Shown here in pieces: positions 23,648 to 34,774 of a stretch of DNA of 64,000 nt. The notes under the pieces were generated by a model. It searched no databases and was not told the origin of the DNA. It saw nothing but the letters and a program-made list of their open reading frames with translations. A program made the translations under genes and the position numbers. How positions within the stretch are numbered: the first letter of the stretch is position 1; each line of letters begins with the position of its first letter. The stretch spans positions 186,428,982-186,492,981 of the forward strand of contig NW_026947484.1 of assembly GCF_034190915.1 (NCBI RefSeq), written 5' to 3'. This DNA is from Cavia porcellus (Eukaryota; Chordata; Mammalia; Rodentia; Caviidae).

Positions 23648-24105
23648 AATTAGTTATTTTCTCATTGCGGAGACAAAGTACCCAACACCCAAAGTTAAAA
23701 GAGGAAAGGTTTATTTGGCTCACAGTTTGTGGAAGTTTCAGTCCACAGTCAGCAGAGTGGCAAGGCAAAGAGGAATCACAAAGGGGATATAGCCCATGGC
23801 AATTAACGACATGCAGAAGGCAGGGACCAGCAAAGCAGCAAGCAGGAGGCAGCACAAGCAAAGGGAGCAGCCACAAGAAACCCTCCTTCTGTCCTTACAT
23901 TTATCTAGGTGACCCACTTCTAGCGCAGGTAGTGTTCACATGCAGAGTGGAAAAGCCTGAATCCTAGCATCACACCATGAATCAGTCCCAGCAGCACACT
24001 CTTGATCCCAGCAGCACATACCCTAGATGAGCCACATCCAAAAAGCCCCCTCTATGAACCCATGAAGCTTTGGGGAGACATGGAGATACCACTCATTACA
24101 CCTCC
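23648..24105 (-). mobile_element. MaLR LTR inserted in L1
   Basis: On the plus strand it begins 'ttattttctcattgcggaga', then 'ggaaaggtttatttggctca' (23703-23722) and 'gaagtttcagtccacagtca' (23731-23750), and ends with 'gaagctttggggagacatgg' (24063-24082). This is the reverse complement of the MaLR LTRs at 56.7, 58.7, 61.3 and 62.2 kb. It interrupts L1 ORF2 sequence on both sides. Confidence 0.85.
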
Positions 24106-24919
24106 CAAATTAAAAGACCCAATCAAAAAACAGACAACTGAAATGAACAGACACTTCAGAAAAAGAAATACAAATGATTATTTAATACATGAAAACATGT
24201 TCAACAGCTCTGGCCCTCAGAGAAATGCAAATTAAAACAATCCTACAAGTTCATTTTACTCCAGAAACAATAAATGCTAGCAAGGCTGCAGACAAAAAGG
24301 AATTCTCTTAATTATTAGTGGAAATTTAAATTAGTACCACCATTAGGGTAGTTGGTATAGAAATTTCTCAAAAACTAAAATTAGAAATTCCATTTGACTC
24401 AGCTATTCACCTTCTAGTTATCTTCCTGAAAGAGTTAAAGACATCATATTTCAGTAGTTTATACATACCCATATTTAGAGCAGCACAATTCACAATAACT
24501 GAATGTTTGAAGCAACCAATATGTACATCAAATATCAACAAAATGTGGTATTTATTCATAGCGGAATACTACTCTGCCATAGATAGACTTGTGTCATCTT
24601 AGGAAAATGCGAGGACCATGAGTCAAAAAATCAGAGACACAAGTGTAAACACTGCATGGTTTCTTTTTTATGAGATGCTCACAATATAACTAAAGAACAA
24701 CATAAAAGGCAGATAATAGGAAACAGACAATCTTTTGCAAAAGGGAAAGATTCCAAGAGATGGAGGGAGGAAAGAGGAAGAAGAAGGAAAAGGGATTTAA
24801 AAAAAGAATTGGGATGGGCCATGTGTGTGGACCAATTCTGCCAGCGGAATGTGACTATTATGTGCTACAAATACTAATCAAAATAACATAAATAAAAATA
24901 ACAATTTTTTAAATTAAAA

Positions 24920-26285
24920 TGTATACATCCACCTTATTCTCCAAATCCGGCATCCTTGAATTCTGGCTCTCCCACAAAGTCAAAATGACCATGAAAGGTA
25001 AAGATTTTGAATCAGTTTGAGACTTCTAAACTGCTGCAGAAAGTGGCAGAAACAACAGGATTAGCAAAACTGAAGCAAAGAAGTCATGTTGAGACATTTT
25101 AATGGCAATGTGTCTTCCACTGCAATTTTTAAAAATGTAAATATTCTCTATATTTTTCAGTCGTACCACATACACTATAAAGTCTATTAAAAAGTAGACA
25201 ACAAAAACAAGAAATTTTTCTTTCAGTTTTAGTCTTTTAGAATGGGCCATTTTCCGAAAGTTGGAGGGGTCCTCTAGAAGAAAAAAAAAATGTGAACTAA
25301 ATTTTTAAGAATTTAAGAAAGTTTCAACCAAAAGTATATTTCTGTAATGATACTGCATAGAAAATCACACTTTGCATGTTTTAAGGACTCATAATTTTTT
25401 AGACAACTATTTATTTGTATTCACTTTATCAGGTAGACATTATTTTATATTCTATATATGTTTTACAAATCCCCAACTTAATGATAAATTAAATAATCTA
25501 TATGTTTTATGAGTGGGTTAGGGTATATGAAAAGCAGAACAATTTATTTATCTTTGATAATTAAACAAGAAACAAGGATTATAAATATGTATGACAGTAT
25601 CAATATATTGAAACTTATTTATATACTTTGTCATTCTATAGAAAGATAACATCTTTGATTTGATCAGAGTGATCAAACATTTCCTCTAGACATGGAATTT
25701 CTACCATAATCAAAGGAATGCTGTGTGTGCAGTGCAGTTTGAAGACATGCTTAAATGCAGTGCACAAGCCAGCTCATTTCTAATCTTTGCCAAGATCAGA
25801 TATAAGGAAAGGCCTGTGTTAAGCTAACTGGACAGCATACAGAAGGCATTAAGAAACATATTCATTTAATGTATCTATAGTTAATCATAAACAGCTTTGC
25901 TTTGTTCCTTACAAAAATTTACCTGAAAGAATTGCTTGTGTTTATACAGTTCCATGAATTCATTAATCCTTGCTAGTGACATAAATTCTAGTAAAATACT
26001 CCATATAAGAAGTGAACTGGCTAGGGCATTGCATTTGAGGCATGTCTTAACACTGCACTGCATTGCACACACTGCAAATGGCATAGCAGAAACAGCGAAT
26101 GATACAGAGAATGTTATAGCCATTTTCTCAACTCAAAATACATTTGAAGTAAACTTTGGAGGAATAAAAGCATTTTTTAAAACCTCAAGGTTTTAAAGGA
26201 TTCCTGGTGATTTCTGAAGCAAAATTATAGCCCAGTAAGCCCATATTTAGTATCTATGTTAAAGATAGGTTTATTTCCAATCTTT
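24920..26285. other. Unassigned AT-rich DNA containing an inverted repeat
   Basis: No gene. Frames at 25026-25250, 25881-26123 and 25936-26196 partly overlie the inverted repeat and are not gene-like. Confidence 0.5.
25721..26074. repeat. Imperfect inverted repeat, arms of about 60-65 bp
   Basis: The left arm, 25721-25780 ('gcagtgcagtttgaagacat' then 'gcttaaatgcagtgcacaag'), is the approximate reverse complement of the right arm, 26009-26074 ('gcattgcatttgaggcatgt' then 'cttaacactgcactgcattg'). The spacer is about 230 bp. By eye about three quarters of arm positions pair. Either two opposite copies of an unknown repeat or a foldback element. Confidence 0.65.
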
Positions 26286-26289
26286 ACCT

Positions 26290-26455
26290 CTTATTATAAA
26301 AAGTTGTTTACTTGTTAATTTGTGTAATTTACATGAGTGATTCAATTTATTCATCAGTAAAAATGGGGATAAAATAAATAGTATACACCAATCTCAACAG
26401 AATTACTTGAAAATTCAATAAAATGATGCATAAAAGGCTTTTAGCAGGCAAGTCC
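26290..26455 (+). repeat. MIR SINE
   Basis: Degraded sense MIR: 'gattcaatttattcatcagt' then 'aaaatggggataaaataaat' and 'attcaataaaatgatgcata'. Confidence 0.65.
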
Positions 26456-27208
26456 CATCTCAGACTCAGCACTTAACAGACGAATGCTACAATGATGATT
26501 ATGATCTTCCTTTTCCTAAAATATTTGAAAAAATAGACGCAGGAATGCTGGCACTGTAATATCAGTAGGCTTTTCCAGCAATGACCTTTCCAAAAGCTAG
26601 TTTTGACACAATAAACTATCCATAGGAAAAAATAAAATCAAATTTACTCCTTCACCTATTATACAAAAAATATTGATTCCAGGTAGCTTAAAGACATAAA
26701 TGGGAAACAGCATCATTCTACAGCTCTTAAAAGATATATAAGAGAATATTTTATGAGCCTAATGTAGGAAATGATTTCTTCAGTAAGACATGTAAAAGAT
26801 TAAGATTTAAAAGAAATCATTAAACTTGATCACAATAAAGTTTTTCAATACTACACACAAATACACATACATGCACACAGACAGACATACACACAACACA
26901 TTCACACACCTGCATGCACAAAAAGCTTAAGGGAAACAATCAATTTTGTATCATGTATATCCTTTATTCTGTTTTTTTAAATAAAAAATAAATAAAAAAA
27001 ATAAAAATTAAAAAGTTAAGGGGAGATATTTCCCATTCATTGGCAAATATTAAATTGTTTGATAGTATCGTGTTGGCTGAGACATATAGGAAACAGAAAA
27101 TTTATATGTTCATAGCAGTTTTATACGTAGACTATAATCATTGAAAAAATAATTGGACATTACCTATTCAAACTCAACATATGAAATATTACTCAAAAAT
27201 TCTCCTTT
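26456..27208. other. Unassigned AT-rich DNA with a CA-rich patch
   Basis: Contains an impure CA/CATA-rich simple repeat at about 26853-26930 and an AAATA-rich patch near 26980-27010. No gene. Confidence 0.6.
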
Positions 27209-27209
27209 G

Positions 27210-27290
27210 CTAGGGATGTAGTTCAATGGTAAAGCACTCACATGGCAAGGGTAAGGTCCCAGGTTCAATCCCCTGCCATAAAATAATAAA
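27210..27290 (+). mobile_element. ID-type SINE
   Basis: 'ctagggatgtagttcaatgg' (A-box) then 'taaggtcccaggttcaatcc' (B-box). It directly precedes a B1/ID dimer. Confidence 0.88.
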
Positions 27291-27291
27291 T

Positions 27292-27480
27292 TGTACAGCT
27301 GTAATCCAACGCAGGAAAGTTAGAGATTCAAGCTCCACCTGAGCAACTTACTAAAACTCTGTCTCAAAATTTAAATAATAAAAATATCCTAATAATAATA
27401 ATAATAATAATAGGACTGAAGATGTTACTCAGTGCAAATGCCTGGGTTCAATCTCCACAAGCCAATATAAACAAATAAAA
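27292..27480 (+). mobile_element. B1-dID composite SINE
   Basis: A B1-like left part ('agctgtaatccaacgcagga', 'ctaaaactctgtctcaaaat') is followed by an (AAT)n linker at 27390-27412 and an ID-like right part ('gactgaagatgttactcag', 'cctgggttcaatctcc'). This dimer is a lineage marker for squirrel/dormouse-type rodents. Confidence 0.8.
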
Positions 27481-27751
27481 TAAAATTTCCCTTAATTCTG
27501 TGCTTTTATACATGAGAAGACTTGTGTGAGAATGTTCTTCTCTGTCATTATTTAGAATAAGAAAAATAAAGTATGGAAATAAAGCAATAGAGTATTAGCA
27601 CAGATATGGCTACAATTGGGCTACACAGAACAATAAAGAACATAATAGAATTGCAGAAAAACAGCAGCCAGAAAATAACAAATCCAAAAATATGCATAAC
27701 ATAAACTTCACTTATACCAAGTTCAAAAACAGGCAAAATCAACAAAGTGTA

Positions 27752-28135
27752 TTAACTTGTTTCTAGATGCCTCCCAAAACCTTATGTGGTTGTAAGTGGA
27801 GCTTTTCAGAGACGCCAGGTCTAGAGTGTATGGTGCTGGAACCGAGAATGTGATGCTGCTGTGGTTCGTGGTGTGATGCTGGTACTAACACTGCTCCAGC
27901 GTGGGTGTCAGTGATCCCCATCCTGACAGCAGGTAATTTAAATAGCATATTAGGCACAGAACCCAAAGCTGCCATTCGTGTCTCGCTGCTACTTCACTTC
28001 TTTGCAGCCCTGATCTCTTCTACTTTCTACCTTCCGTGAACTTTTTCTCCTCTGCGATGCCTCTCTGTCTTGCTACCCTCCCTTGGAACCAACTCTTTGA
28101 CTTGAGTTAACTTTTTATCAAAATTATTTTGTGTA
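27752..28135 (+). mobile_element. MaLR LTR
   Basis: Sense MaLR order: 'ttctagatgcctcccaaaac' (27762-27781), 'gtggagcttttcagagacgc' (27796-27815), 'aggtctagagtgtatggtgc' (27817-27836), and a 3' part with 'cccttggaaccaactctttg'. It shares the middle block 'cttttcagag' and 'tctagagtgt' with the LTR at 62.2 kb, so they form one subfamily. Confidence 0.8.
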
Positions 28136-28139
28136 ACAT

Positions 28140-28630
28140 AGGTCAGAAATCAGAAAACAGATCCTTCTTTCTAGTCAATACTTGAGAATAAATGTCTTCT
28201 GAGTGGTTTATTACAGGATCACAGTGGTTAAGAAAACAGCGATAAAGGGTGCTGGACTAGAAGAGACACTAGAGATAATTTAATTCAACTTTCTTCATCA
28301 TAATTTCCATCACGGTTTTACTGTTGTTGTGACTGGATTTCTTCATGTGAACATTTACCCCATATCAGGCATGAAACAATTTTTATGGCTTGTCTCTTTA
28401 TACACAGAACAACAAACAGAGAGAGGGAGGGATGAGACAGAGAGAGAGAGAAAGAGAGAGAGAAGAGAGAGGCTACAAATGTACAATTCAATTTATTTTC
28501 TTGGAAATTGAAGCTTAGAGGAATTAAGACCATAGTTAAAGAAGCAGCAAATGATGTCATCAAGCTTTGAACTTAGGACTGAGCAATTCCAGAACCTGCC
28601 CTTATGACAAATTTACCAACAGCACTATTT
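28140..28630. other. Unassigned DNA with a GA-rich simple repeat
   Basis: A GAGA-rich stretch lies at about 28418-28471. The opposing frames at 28318-28563 and 28329-28511 are products of that composition. No gene. Confidence 0.6.
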
Positions 28631-28632
28631 AT

Positions 28633-28829
28633 TGGGCAGCGTGGCACAGACCTGTTAATCCCACCACTTCGGAGGCTGAGGTGGAAGGATGGAAGGATCA
28701 CTATAAATTTTAGAGTTCAAGGCCAACTGAACTACTTAGTGAGTCCACAGCTAGAAATATGTAGTTTTCATTATGAACTACATAATGTCATCTTGTCTCA
28801 AAAACTAAAAAAAAAAAAAAAAAAAAAAA
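28633..28829 (+). mobile_element. B1-like SINE with internal extra sequence
   Basis: 'gttaatcccaccacttcgga' (28653-28672), 'tagagttcaaggccaactga', then about 40 bp of extra sequence before 'tcttgtctcaaaaactaaaa' and a pure A tail. The adjoining open frames are artefacts of the SINE and its tail. Confidence 0.88.
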
Positions 28830-29159
28830 CCAGAGCAACAACAACAAAAAGCAACCTTTTACCCTTACCCACAGGCAAAAGGAAAATTCCCAAGTTCTTC
28901 GCTCTTTTTCACATTCAAGGCCCCTTATTATGTTTTCAGATGTAAAGACTGAATTCCAAAGACTCATATAGATCCAAACAATAAAAGTATCCAATGGCAC
29001 AGCCAGCGTGGACTTAACAATTCCCCATTCCTGGGCAACTCCTTCTAATCCCCATACTTTATACAGGACATCTCTAAGCCACTTTAAATGAAATTAACTT
29101 TCCCTACTATTAAAATGACTCAGCATTTCACAAGATCACATGTATCTGTATCTTCTCCT

Positions 29160-29690
29160 CCTTTCTGATTGTCACCCCTCATTTCCATTTGCTGGGTATC
29201 TTCTTGATGACCTCTGAGGTCTTCAGCCTCTTTGTTCTCCCTCATCTGACCAATGATATTCCTTCTTTTCTTAGTATCTTTGATTCTCTATCCTGGGAAA
29301 AAAAAATTCACATGTTCTGTATTATGCTCTACAAGGTCCTCAATGAACATTCCAGCCTCTGTCCCCTGCTCCCATCTCATATTCTACACTCTAGAAATCC
29401 CAAACCACATGGGGGTTTCCTGTCATGTCAAGCTATTTTATGTTTAAAGCCTTTGCTCCTTGCTGGGATTTCTAATAAAAATACTTCACCCACCTACCTC
29501 TTCCTGTCATTCTGAAGAATTCCTAATCATTTTAAAAACTAACTTTGCATGTCATCTCTTCCACCCACACTTCCTCCTCTTGGTGACTTTGGCTCCTAAC
29601 GCACACCTTTTCTTCCTTCCTCCCTCTTCCTCTTCCTCACCCACTTGTACCCTTCTTACTTCCCCATTTCATTCTTTCTCTTTTCTTTGT
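29160..29690 (+). mobile_element. LINE-2 (L2) 3' region
   Basis: Sense L2: the 'aaagcctttgctccttgctg' block (29447-29466), equivalent to the family's 'gggcctttgcac..gctgttcc', followed by 'tcattctgaagaattcctaa'. The frame of 108 codons at 29189-29515 and its neighbours lie inside and are not genes. Confidence 0.65.
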
Positions 29691-29692
29691 TT

Positions 29693-29852
29693 AGACTTGA
29701 GACTACACCCAGAGCCTTCACATAACAATATCTCCAGGTCTTTTTAAAATTTTATTTGGTCTCACTAAATCCCAAAATTACCTGTTCTGGGCTCTAACTG
29801 TATTGGGCTCCAGGAGTTCTAGATTGTATGTGTGCCACCATGTTGACTGGAG
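29693..29852 (-). mobile_element. B1-dID composite SINE, reverse strand
   Basis: On the plus strand: a degraded reverse ID ('acttgagactacacccagag') then reverse B1 ('ggtctcactaaatcccaaaa', 'gtgtgccaccatgttgact'). It is the only minus-strand B1 I find; all other B1 copies are on the plus strand. Confidence 0.65.
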
Positions 29853-30870
29853 ATTTTGTTTCCTGTGTGTCTACTCCTTAACCACAAATTGCTGCAATTC
29901 TTCTAATGCATGGTGATTCTTTGTGCATTTGTATATCTTCTAACTTCTATCAACAATGAGTATCTTCAGATATAAAAATGCATCCATATCTTCTGGATAG
30001 CAAGTTACTCATTCAGATATTCCACATACTCTCAGAGTCTATTCATGCTTTTCATATGTCTCATAAACACACTGAGATATTGCCTTGCATCACATATATT
30101 CCATATGCATCACTGTAATGCTGCATGAATCTATAACTTATACTTGAGCAAACACAGTACTTGCTTAGATACGCATGTCTCTCAAATGCCGTGTAAGTTC
30201 ACTTAGAACTGACATACTCAGACGCTCCCAAGTTCACTTGTTCATTTAGAAGTCCATCGTTCATTCAGTATATTCACTCATTTCAATATTGCCTTCCATA
30301 CCTCACTAGTATGCATTCCCAATCAAACCATGCTACAGATGGTCAAAGATAGGGGCTGTTCTGATAACTACCTACTTTTATTCTTGGGAAAGGCTACCTT
30401 GGTCTTTTGTGTCACCCTGCTTCTCTCCTGATGCTGTGGGCATGTCATTGCCTTGGTGGAATATGCTGGCCATCTGATCCTTCTATGCTTACTGTGACCT
30501 TTAAGCATAGACAGTGTTTACACAAAAGTTATACTGGTTCACCACACTCAAATACTCCCTTGTACTTAAAGAAAATTGTTCCAGCAAGTATCAGCTTTTA
30601 TTTTAGGTTATTTTTTTACTTTAAATGTGCTTTTAACCACATTTTATTGTCTTTAGCTACCCACAATCAAATAACTACCATATTCATTCCAGGAAAACTT
30701 CTGATTAGCTTTACTTCATAATTTTACAATTACCGTGACCACAATCAATACAAAAGGCTTATGCAGCAATACCAAGTCAACACTGTGAATCAAGGAGGAC
30801 TGACTGAGCATTTATTATGAGCTCAACCTCTTTGAGGACTCAAGTGTTTCTTCAATTTACAAAGAAATTT
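29853..30870. other. Unassigned non-coding DNA
   Basis: No repeat or gene recognised. The 104-codon frame at 30407-30721 has no recognised family. Several TCATTCA/ATATTC-like short motifs recur at 29990-30300 without clean periodicity. Confidence 0.45.
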
Positions 30871-30879
30871 CTTAACATT

Positions 30880-31045
30880 TGGAATCAGACTGATACTAAT
30901 TTGAATCTTGACTAATCACCACCATATGGACTTGAGAAAATGGATATAGTTTCCTTATCTGAAGAAGGTAGATAATGATGTTTACTCTGCAGCTCATATA
31001 AAGTTCTTATGTCTGATGCACAGTATACGATCAAGGTAAGTTAGC
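30880..31045 (+). repeat. MIR SINE
   Basis: Near complete order: 'ggaatcagactgatactaat', 'atatggacttgagaaaatgg', 'agtttccttatctgaagaag', 'agataatgatgtttactctg'. Confidence 0.85.
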
Positions 31046-31740
31046 TTATAAAAAGTATTGTGTTACAAGAAAACTAAATGTTAGAATGACACTAATCCAG
31101 ATTAAAACTACCAAGGCACATGCAGGTAAGGTAGGGACTGAAAGGCAATTCCCAAATACAAAACTCCCAATTATCTCAAGTACTGCTGAAATAACATCTT
31201 GGAAAAAATTAAGTCAGAGTCAACATCCCATTGACTGAGGCACATGAAGATAAAAGAAAAGGGGATATAGAGTTTGAAAAACCAAGCACAAGTAGACAAT
31301 TCCAAATTGTCAGACTATAAGGTTTATGAAGAGAGTAGAGATCGTAGTAAACATGGGCCATATGGTCCCTATGCAGACACATCGTTCTGGGTCAGATTAA
31401 GTAGAGGGCCATCACCACATACAGTCAGGATTTGGGTTCAAGGGGATCACTAGCTAGGGAAGAGGTTGGAGCATCTTCAGATTGTTTCAGAAAGAGACTT
31501 AGTCTACTAGAAGGTCATTATTAAGGTGAAAAAAGTAAAAACAAAGGAATGGGCCTTGGAGTGGTGACAAAATGGCGGCTTGAGTTAGTTTAACATTTCT
31601 GTAATGTTAAATTGCAACTTAATTCAGTGCATACTGACCAAAATAGTCACCTTGCTGTACATATTTATTCTTTCATTGAAGCAATACACATGGAGAAGTT
31701 AGACTAGTGCAAAACATACACTAAAGACAATGGAAGCATT
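31046..31740. other. Unassigned non-coding DNA
   Basis: No feature recognised. Confidence 0.5.
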
Positions 31741-31744
31741 TTTT

Positions 31745-32345
31745 AGCATGATGGCATTTACTAATTTATTTCAACAACTATAAAATGCATGCCTCTGTTT
31801 CAGTGGTTGAGAACATAGAAAACTAAAACATAAACCCTAGCTTTAAGGGACAAATCATCTAATATTCTAATCTGATATTTAAAAACATACAAATATAAGA
31901 GAATGAATTTCTAATTCTTCGTGGGTTTGGTGAGATCAGTGTGTCCCATCCCAGAGAATTTCTCTGATGTGTTTAAGCAAACTCTGATGTATTCCAGAAT
32001 AAGATTAAGAAAGTAGGATATTTAGAGAGAACAGTATGAAATGCAAAAGAACATCAAGGTAATTAATACTTTCACAGAAATGGTAGGGGCTGTAGCAGAC
32101 AATATGACCCAGTGTGTGGAAACCACAAGATGTAGAAGCAGGTAGGAACCAAATCACAAAGGGTCTTTAGTGTCTTCATAGGAGATTGGCCCTAACACTG
32201 TATGGAGTCACTGAAGGTCTTTAACAAGAGAGAGACTTGAGTTGATTTGTCCTTTAGGACCATAATTCTGGCTACAATGTGAAAAAAAATTTAGAGGTAG
32301 GCAAGGCAATACAAATAATAATATAAATAAAGAATTGGAAGGGAG
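31745..32345 (-). mobile_element. LINE-2 (L2) 3' region
   Basis: Antisense L2: 'aggaaccaaatcacaaaggg' then 'tctttagtgtcttcatagga' (32143-32182), equivalent to the family's 'gggccagatcatgtagggccttgtaggcca', and 'ctgaaggtctttaacaagag'. Strongly diverged. Confidence 0.6.
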
Positions 32346-33235
32346 AGAGCAAGGTGCCCTATTATACTTAGAAACACTGCAGGTCTTGAGTCAAATATCA
32401 TGGGGAAGCTGGAGCAATGATCTGCTTCCTTAGAGAATGAGCTAGGAACACCATCAGTGATTCAAAGATTCATGGTCAGTCATGCACTCTGGAGCCAGAC
32501 TGATTTTTCCGGGATGAAGTAGAACGGCTAATCTAATGAAAAGAGGATGTCACAATCACCAATCCTTTTAAGCCAAGCAGAGGGCAGCATCTGCTGTAAT
32601 GATGCACAGGCACGTCGGTAGTCAGTGAATGGAAATTCGAAAGCCAAAGGACCAGCGGCCAAATGAAAACTCGGGCAGTGACTACGGAATGTTTTCTGAT
32701 TATATATAAAAGGACAGGAAGCTAATTACTTGGTTTCTGAGTGGGCAGAGTGCTGGCCTTCTGAAGTTTCAAAGGTCTTTTACAGATGTCAAAATCAAAA
32801 GAGCACAGGTAAAAATGCCAAAACTGTATATTAAGTGACCACTCATTGAGTGAGTGAATGAATACATGAATGAATTTCTCTGAAATATTAAATCTAGCTT
32901 TTAAGATTCCCTAATGATTACACTATTACTCATAGTTTCCTCATGGGCTTGGTGATGGCACATTAATAACTGAGAGGTGATTAATGCTTCAGTGTTAACT
33001 TGGAGGGATATTTTAACAGCATTCCCCTGCTTCTTTACTTAGCTCAATCGTGTTCAAGATTTTTGTCTATAATGTGGATAAAAGAACAATTGTCAACCTT
33101 ATCAAATCTGAAAATCACTCAGAGCAAATGACTTCTTTGTCTCCTTCCTTTTCAGACTTCTCTGATGAATGTGGGTCTGATCTAAGAAAATGAAAAATAG
33201 AGATTACCTAGTTGCTTTATGAGTTTTGGGGAACT
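32346..33235. other. Unassigned non-coding DNA, possible conserved stretch
   Basis: The stretch 32560-32720 retains several CpG dinucleotides ('gcacgtcggtagtcagtgaa', 'aattcgaaagccaaaggacc') in otherwise CpG-poor DNA and matches no repeat I know. No open frame of note. Confidence 0.4.
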
Positions 33236-33237
33236 TG

Positions 33238-33437
33238 CAAAAGAAAGGACAGGGGGGAAAGAAGGGAAAGGTAGAGGGAAATAAAAGGATGAGGAAGGAA
33301 GGAAAAAACAAATAGAAGGTGGACAGGAAGAAAGGTGAAAAGGGGACAGAAGAAAGGAAAAATGGGAGGAAGGGAGGCAGTAAAAAAAGAAAGGAGAAAG
33401 AAAGAAAAATGTAGGGAGAGAAAAGAAGATTCTAAGG
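33238..33437 (+). repeat. Polypurine tract (about 200 bp)
   Basis: Almost pure A/G on the plus strand with only scattered pyrimidines. This composition creates the apparent 100-111-codon minus-strand frames at 33182-33519, which would be Phe/Leu/Ser/Pro-only products. Not a gene. Confidence 0.9.
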
Positions 33438-33439
33438 CA

Positions 33440-34145
33440 AAATAGGATAGAGATGATTGAAAAGAGCAAAACACAGAAAAAATTCTTGGGCAAGGAAGAA
33501 AGTCTAAAAACCACCACACTAGGAGGGAATCATGAAACAGGAAATAAACATTACTGTAGAGCCACAGAGGCTGAGGAGGAAAAAAAGGAATCTAAGAAGG
33601 CACCTGTTCATTTGACAAACGGAGCACAGTCAAACCATCAGAACTATTGGAAAAAATTGACATGTTGTGAGCTATCAGCAACTCAAAAGGTTTATAAGAA
33701 GTTGTCTAACAGACATCAGGTTTGGAAGGGGAACTTCTGCCTGATGGGGATTACCTAAGATGATCTCATGACTACCACGGCTGTTCTGATACAGGCAAGG
33801 ACATACTTTCAGTGCTCATGTGTATGACATGGTGCCAAGCTGGAACAATTACTGAAGATTCAGTGAAAAGTAGAGGAAAAGGGAGAAGGGGAGAGAGAAA
33901 CTCAAAGTCTGAAAGGAGAATTGTTTCTTTTCTTTTGAATTCGGCCAATATTTACTTGTAGCTGAAAGAGACACAAGGATGAATCAAAGTCAATAATTCT
34001 TATTTTTATGGTCCTTCCAATGTAAGAGTATGACAAATATTAATTAAATATTCCTTCTTATGAATGTACAAATACTGAAATAGCTATAATAAAGTTATTT
34101 TGCATAATATATAACAAATTAGTTGAATTCAGAAAGCAGATGAAA
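33440..34145. other. Unassigned purine-rich to AT-rich DNA
   Basis: A 101-codon frame at 33453-33758 continues the purine bias and shows no family features. Confidence 0.45.
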
Positions 34146-34148
34146 TTG

Positions 34149-34505
34149 TGTGTTAGCTTAGCCTGACAAAACAAAATACCATGGGGTATAGGTCATAAAC
34201 AATAAAAACTTATGTCTCACAGTCCTGGAAGCTGAGAAGGCCAAGTTTAAGGTACAAGCAAAATCCATGTCTGGTAAGGGCCCACTTTTTTTTATAGACA
34301 GATTCTCACAAGGTTCATCTGGGTTCAGGGGCTTGGTTTTAATTTTTTCCTCTTATACAGACACTAATCCCATTAGTGGGCCCAATTCCCTTAATATCTC
34401 AACTCTACTTACCATGATTACCTAATTGTTCTATCTCCTCACATCATCACATTGGAGGTTAATGTTCAGTGTATAAATTGGGGTGAAAACATTCAGTTAA
34501 TAACA
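34149..34505 (-). mobile_element. Old MaLR-type LTR
   Basis: On the plus strand: 'tgtgttagcttagcctgaca', 'acaaaataccatggggtata', 'cttatgtctcacagtcctgg', 'gctgagaaggccaagtttaa', and 'cacatcatcacattggaggt', ending 'ataaca'. Complete in outline with TG...CA ends, and of an older, pan-placental type. Confidence 0.8.
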
Positions 34506-34774
34506 GGATATATCAAATAAGATGTCTTTGAAGCAGCAAGCCCTGAGCTGAGATCTGGAGAACAGGTAGGAGAATTCATTTCAGAGACAAGGTACAAATG
34601 GCATTGTCCTACAGCTTAATAGAGTAAGGGACCTTGAAAGACCAATTTATGTGGGACACAGAGGTAAGATGAGGCTCAAGAGGAAGCATAGCTGAACCAA
34701 ACAGCATCATTTCATTTCATAATGATGTAAGCTATAATGATTTTTTTATCTCTCTTATTCAACAATTTATACTG

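Larger units (their letters stand above)
22080..24915 (+). mobile_element. LINE-1 ORF2/3' UTR broken by four later insertions
   Basis: Sense L1 blocks occur at 22080-22385, 22607-22752, about 23205-23648 and about 24105-24915, with L1 order kept across each gap. Recognisable blocks are 'ttaagaattaacctaagcaa' (22167-22186), 'tgatgctgggaaaactggct' (23284-23303), 'catatcaaattaaaaagctt' (23507-23526), 'agagaaatgcaaattaaaac' (24219-24238) and 'ggtatttattcatagcggaa' (24547-24566). The interruptions are two ID SINEs, an ERV-like LTR and a MaLR LTR. The element ends in an A/T-rich tail near 24885-24915. ORF2 is disrupted. Confidence 0.9.

Noticed and set aside
26853..26930. Regularly repeated CACA/CATA motifs, considered as an array
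   Set aside because: A simple dinucleotide-rich repeat with no spacers; CRISPR arrays are not expected in a mammalian genome.
33182..33519. Minus-strand frames of 100-111 codons, membrane-protein-like
   Set aside because: Low-complexity translation of a polypurine tract; only Phe, Leu, Ser and Pro dominate.
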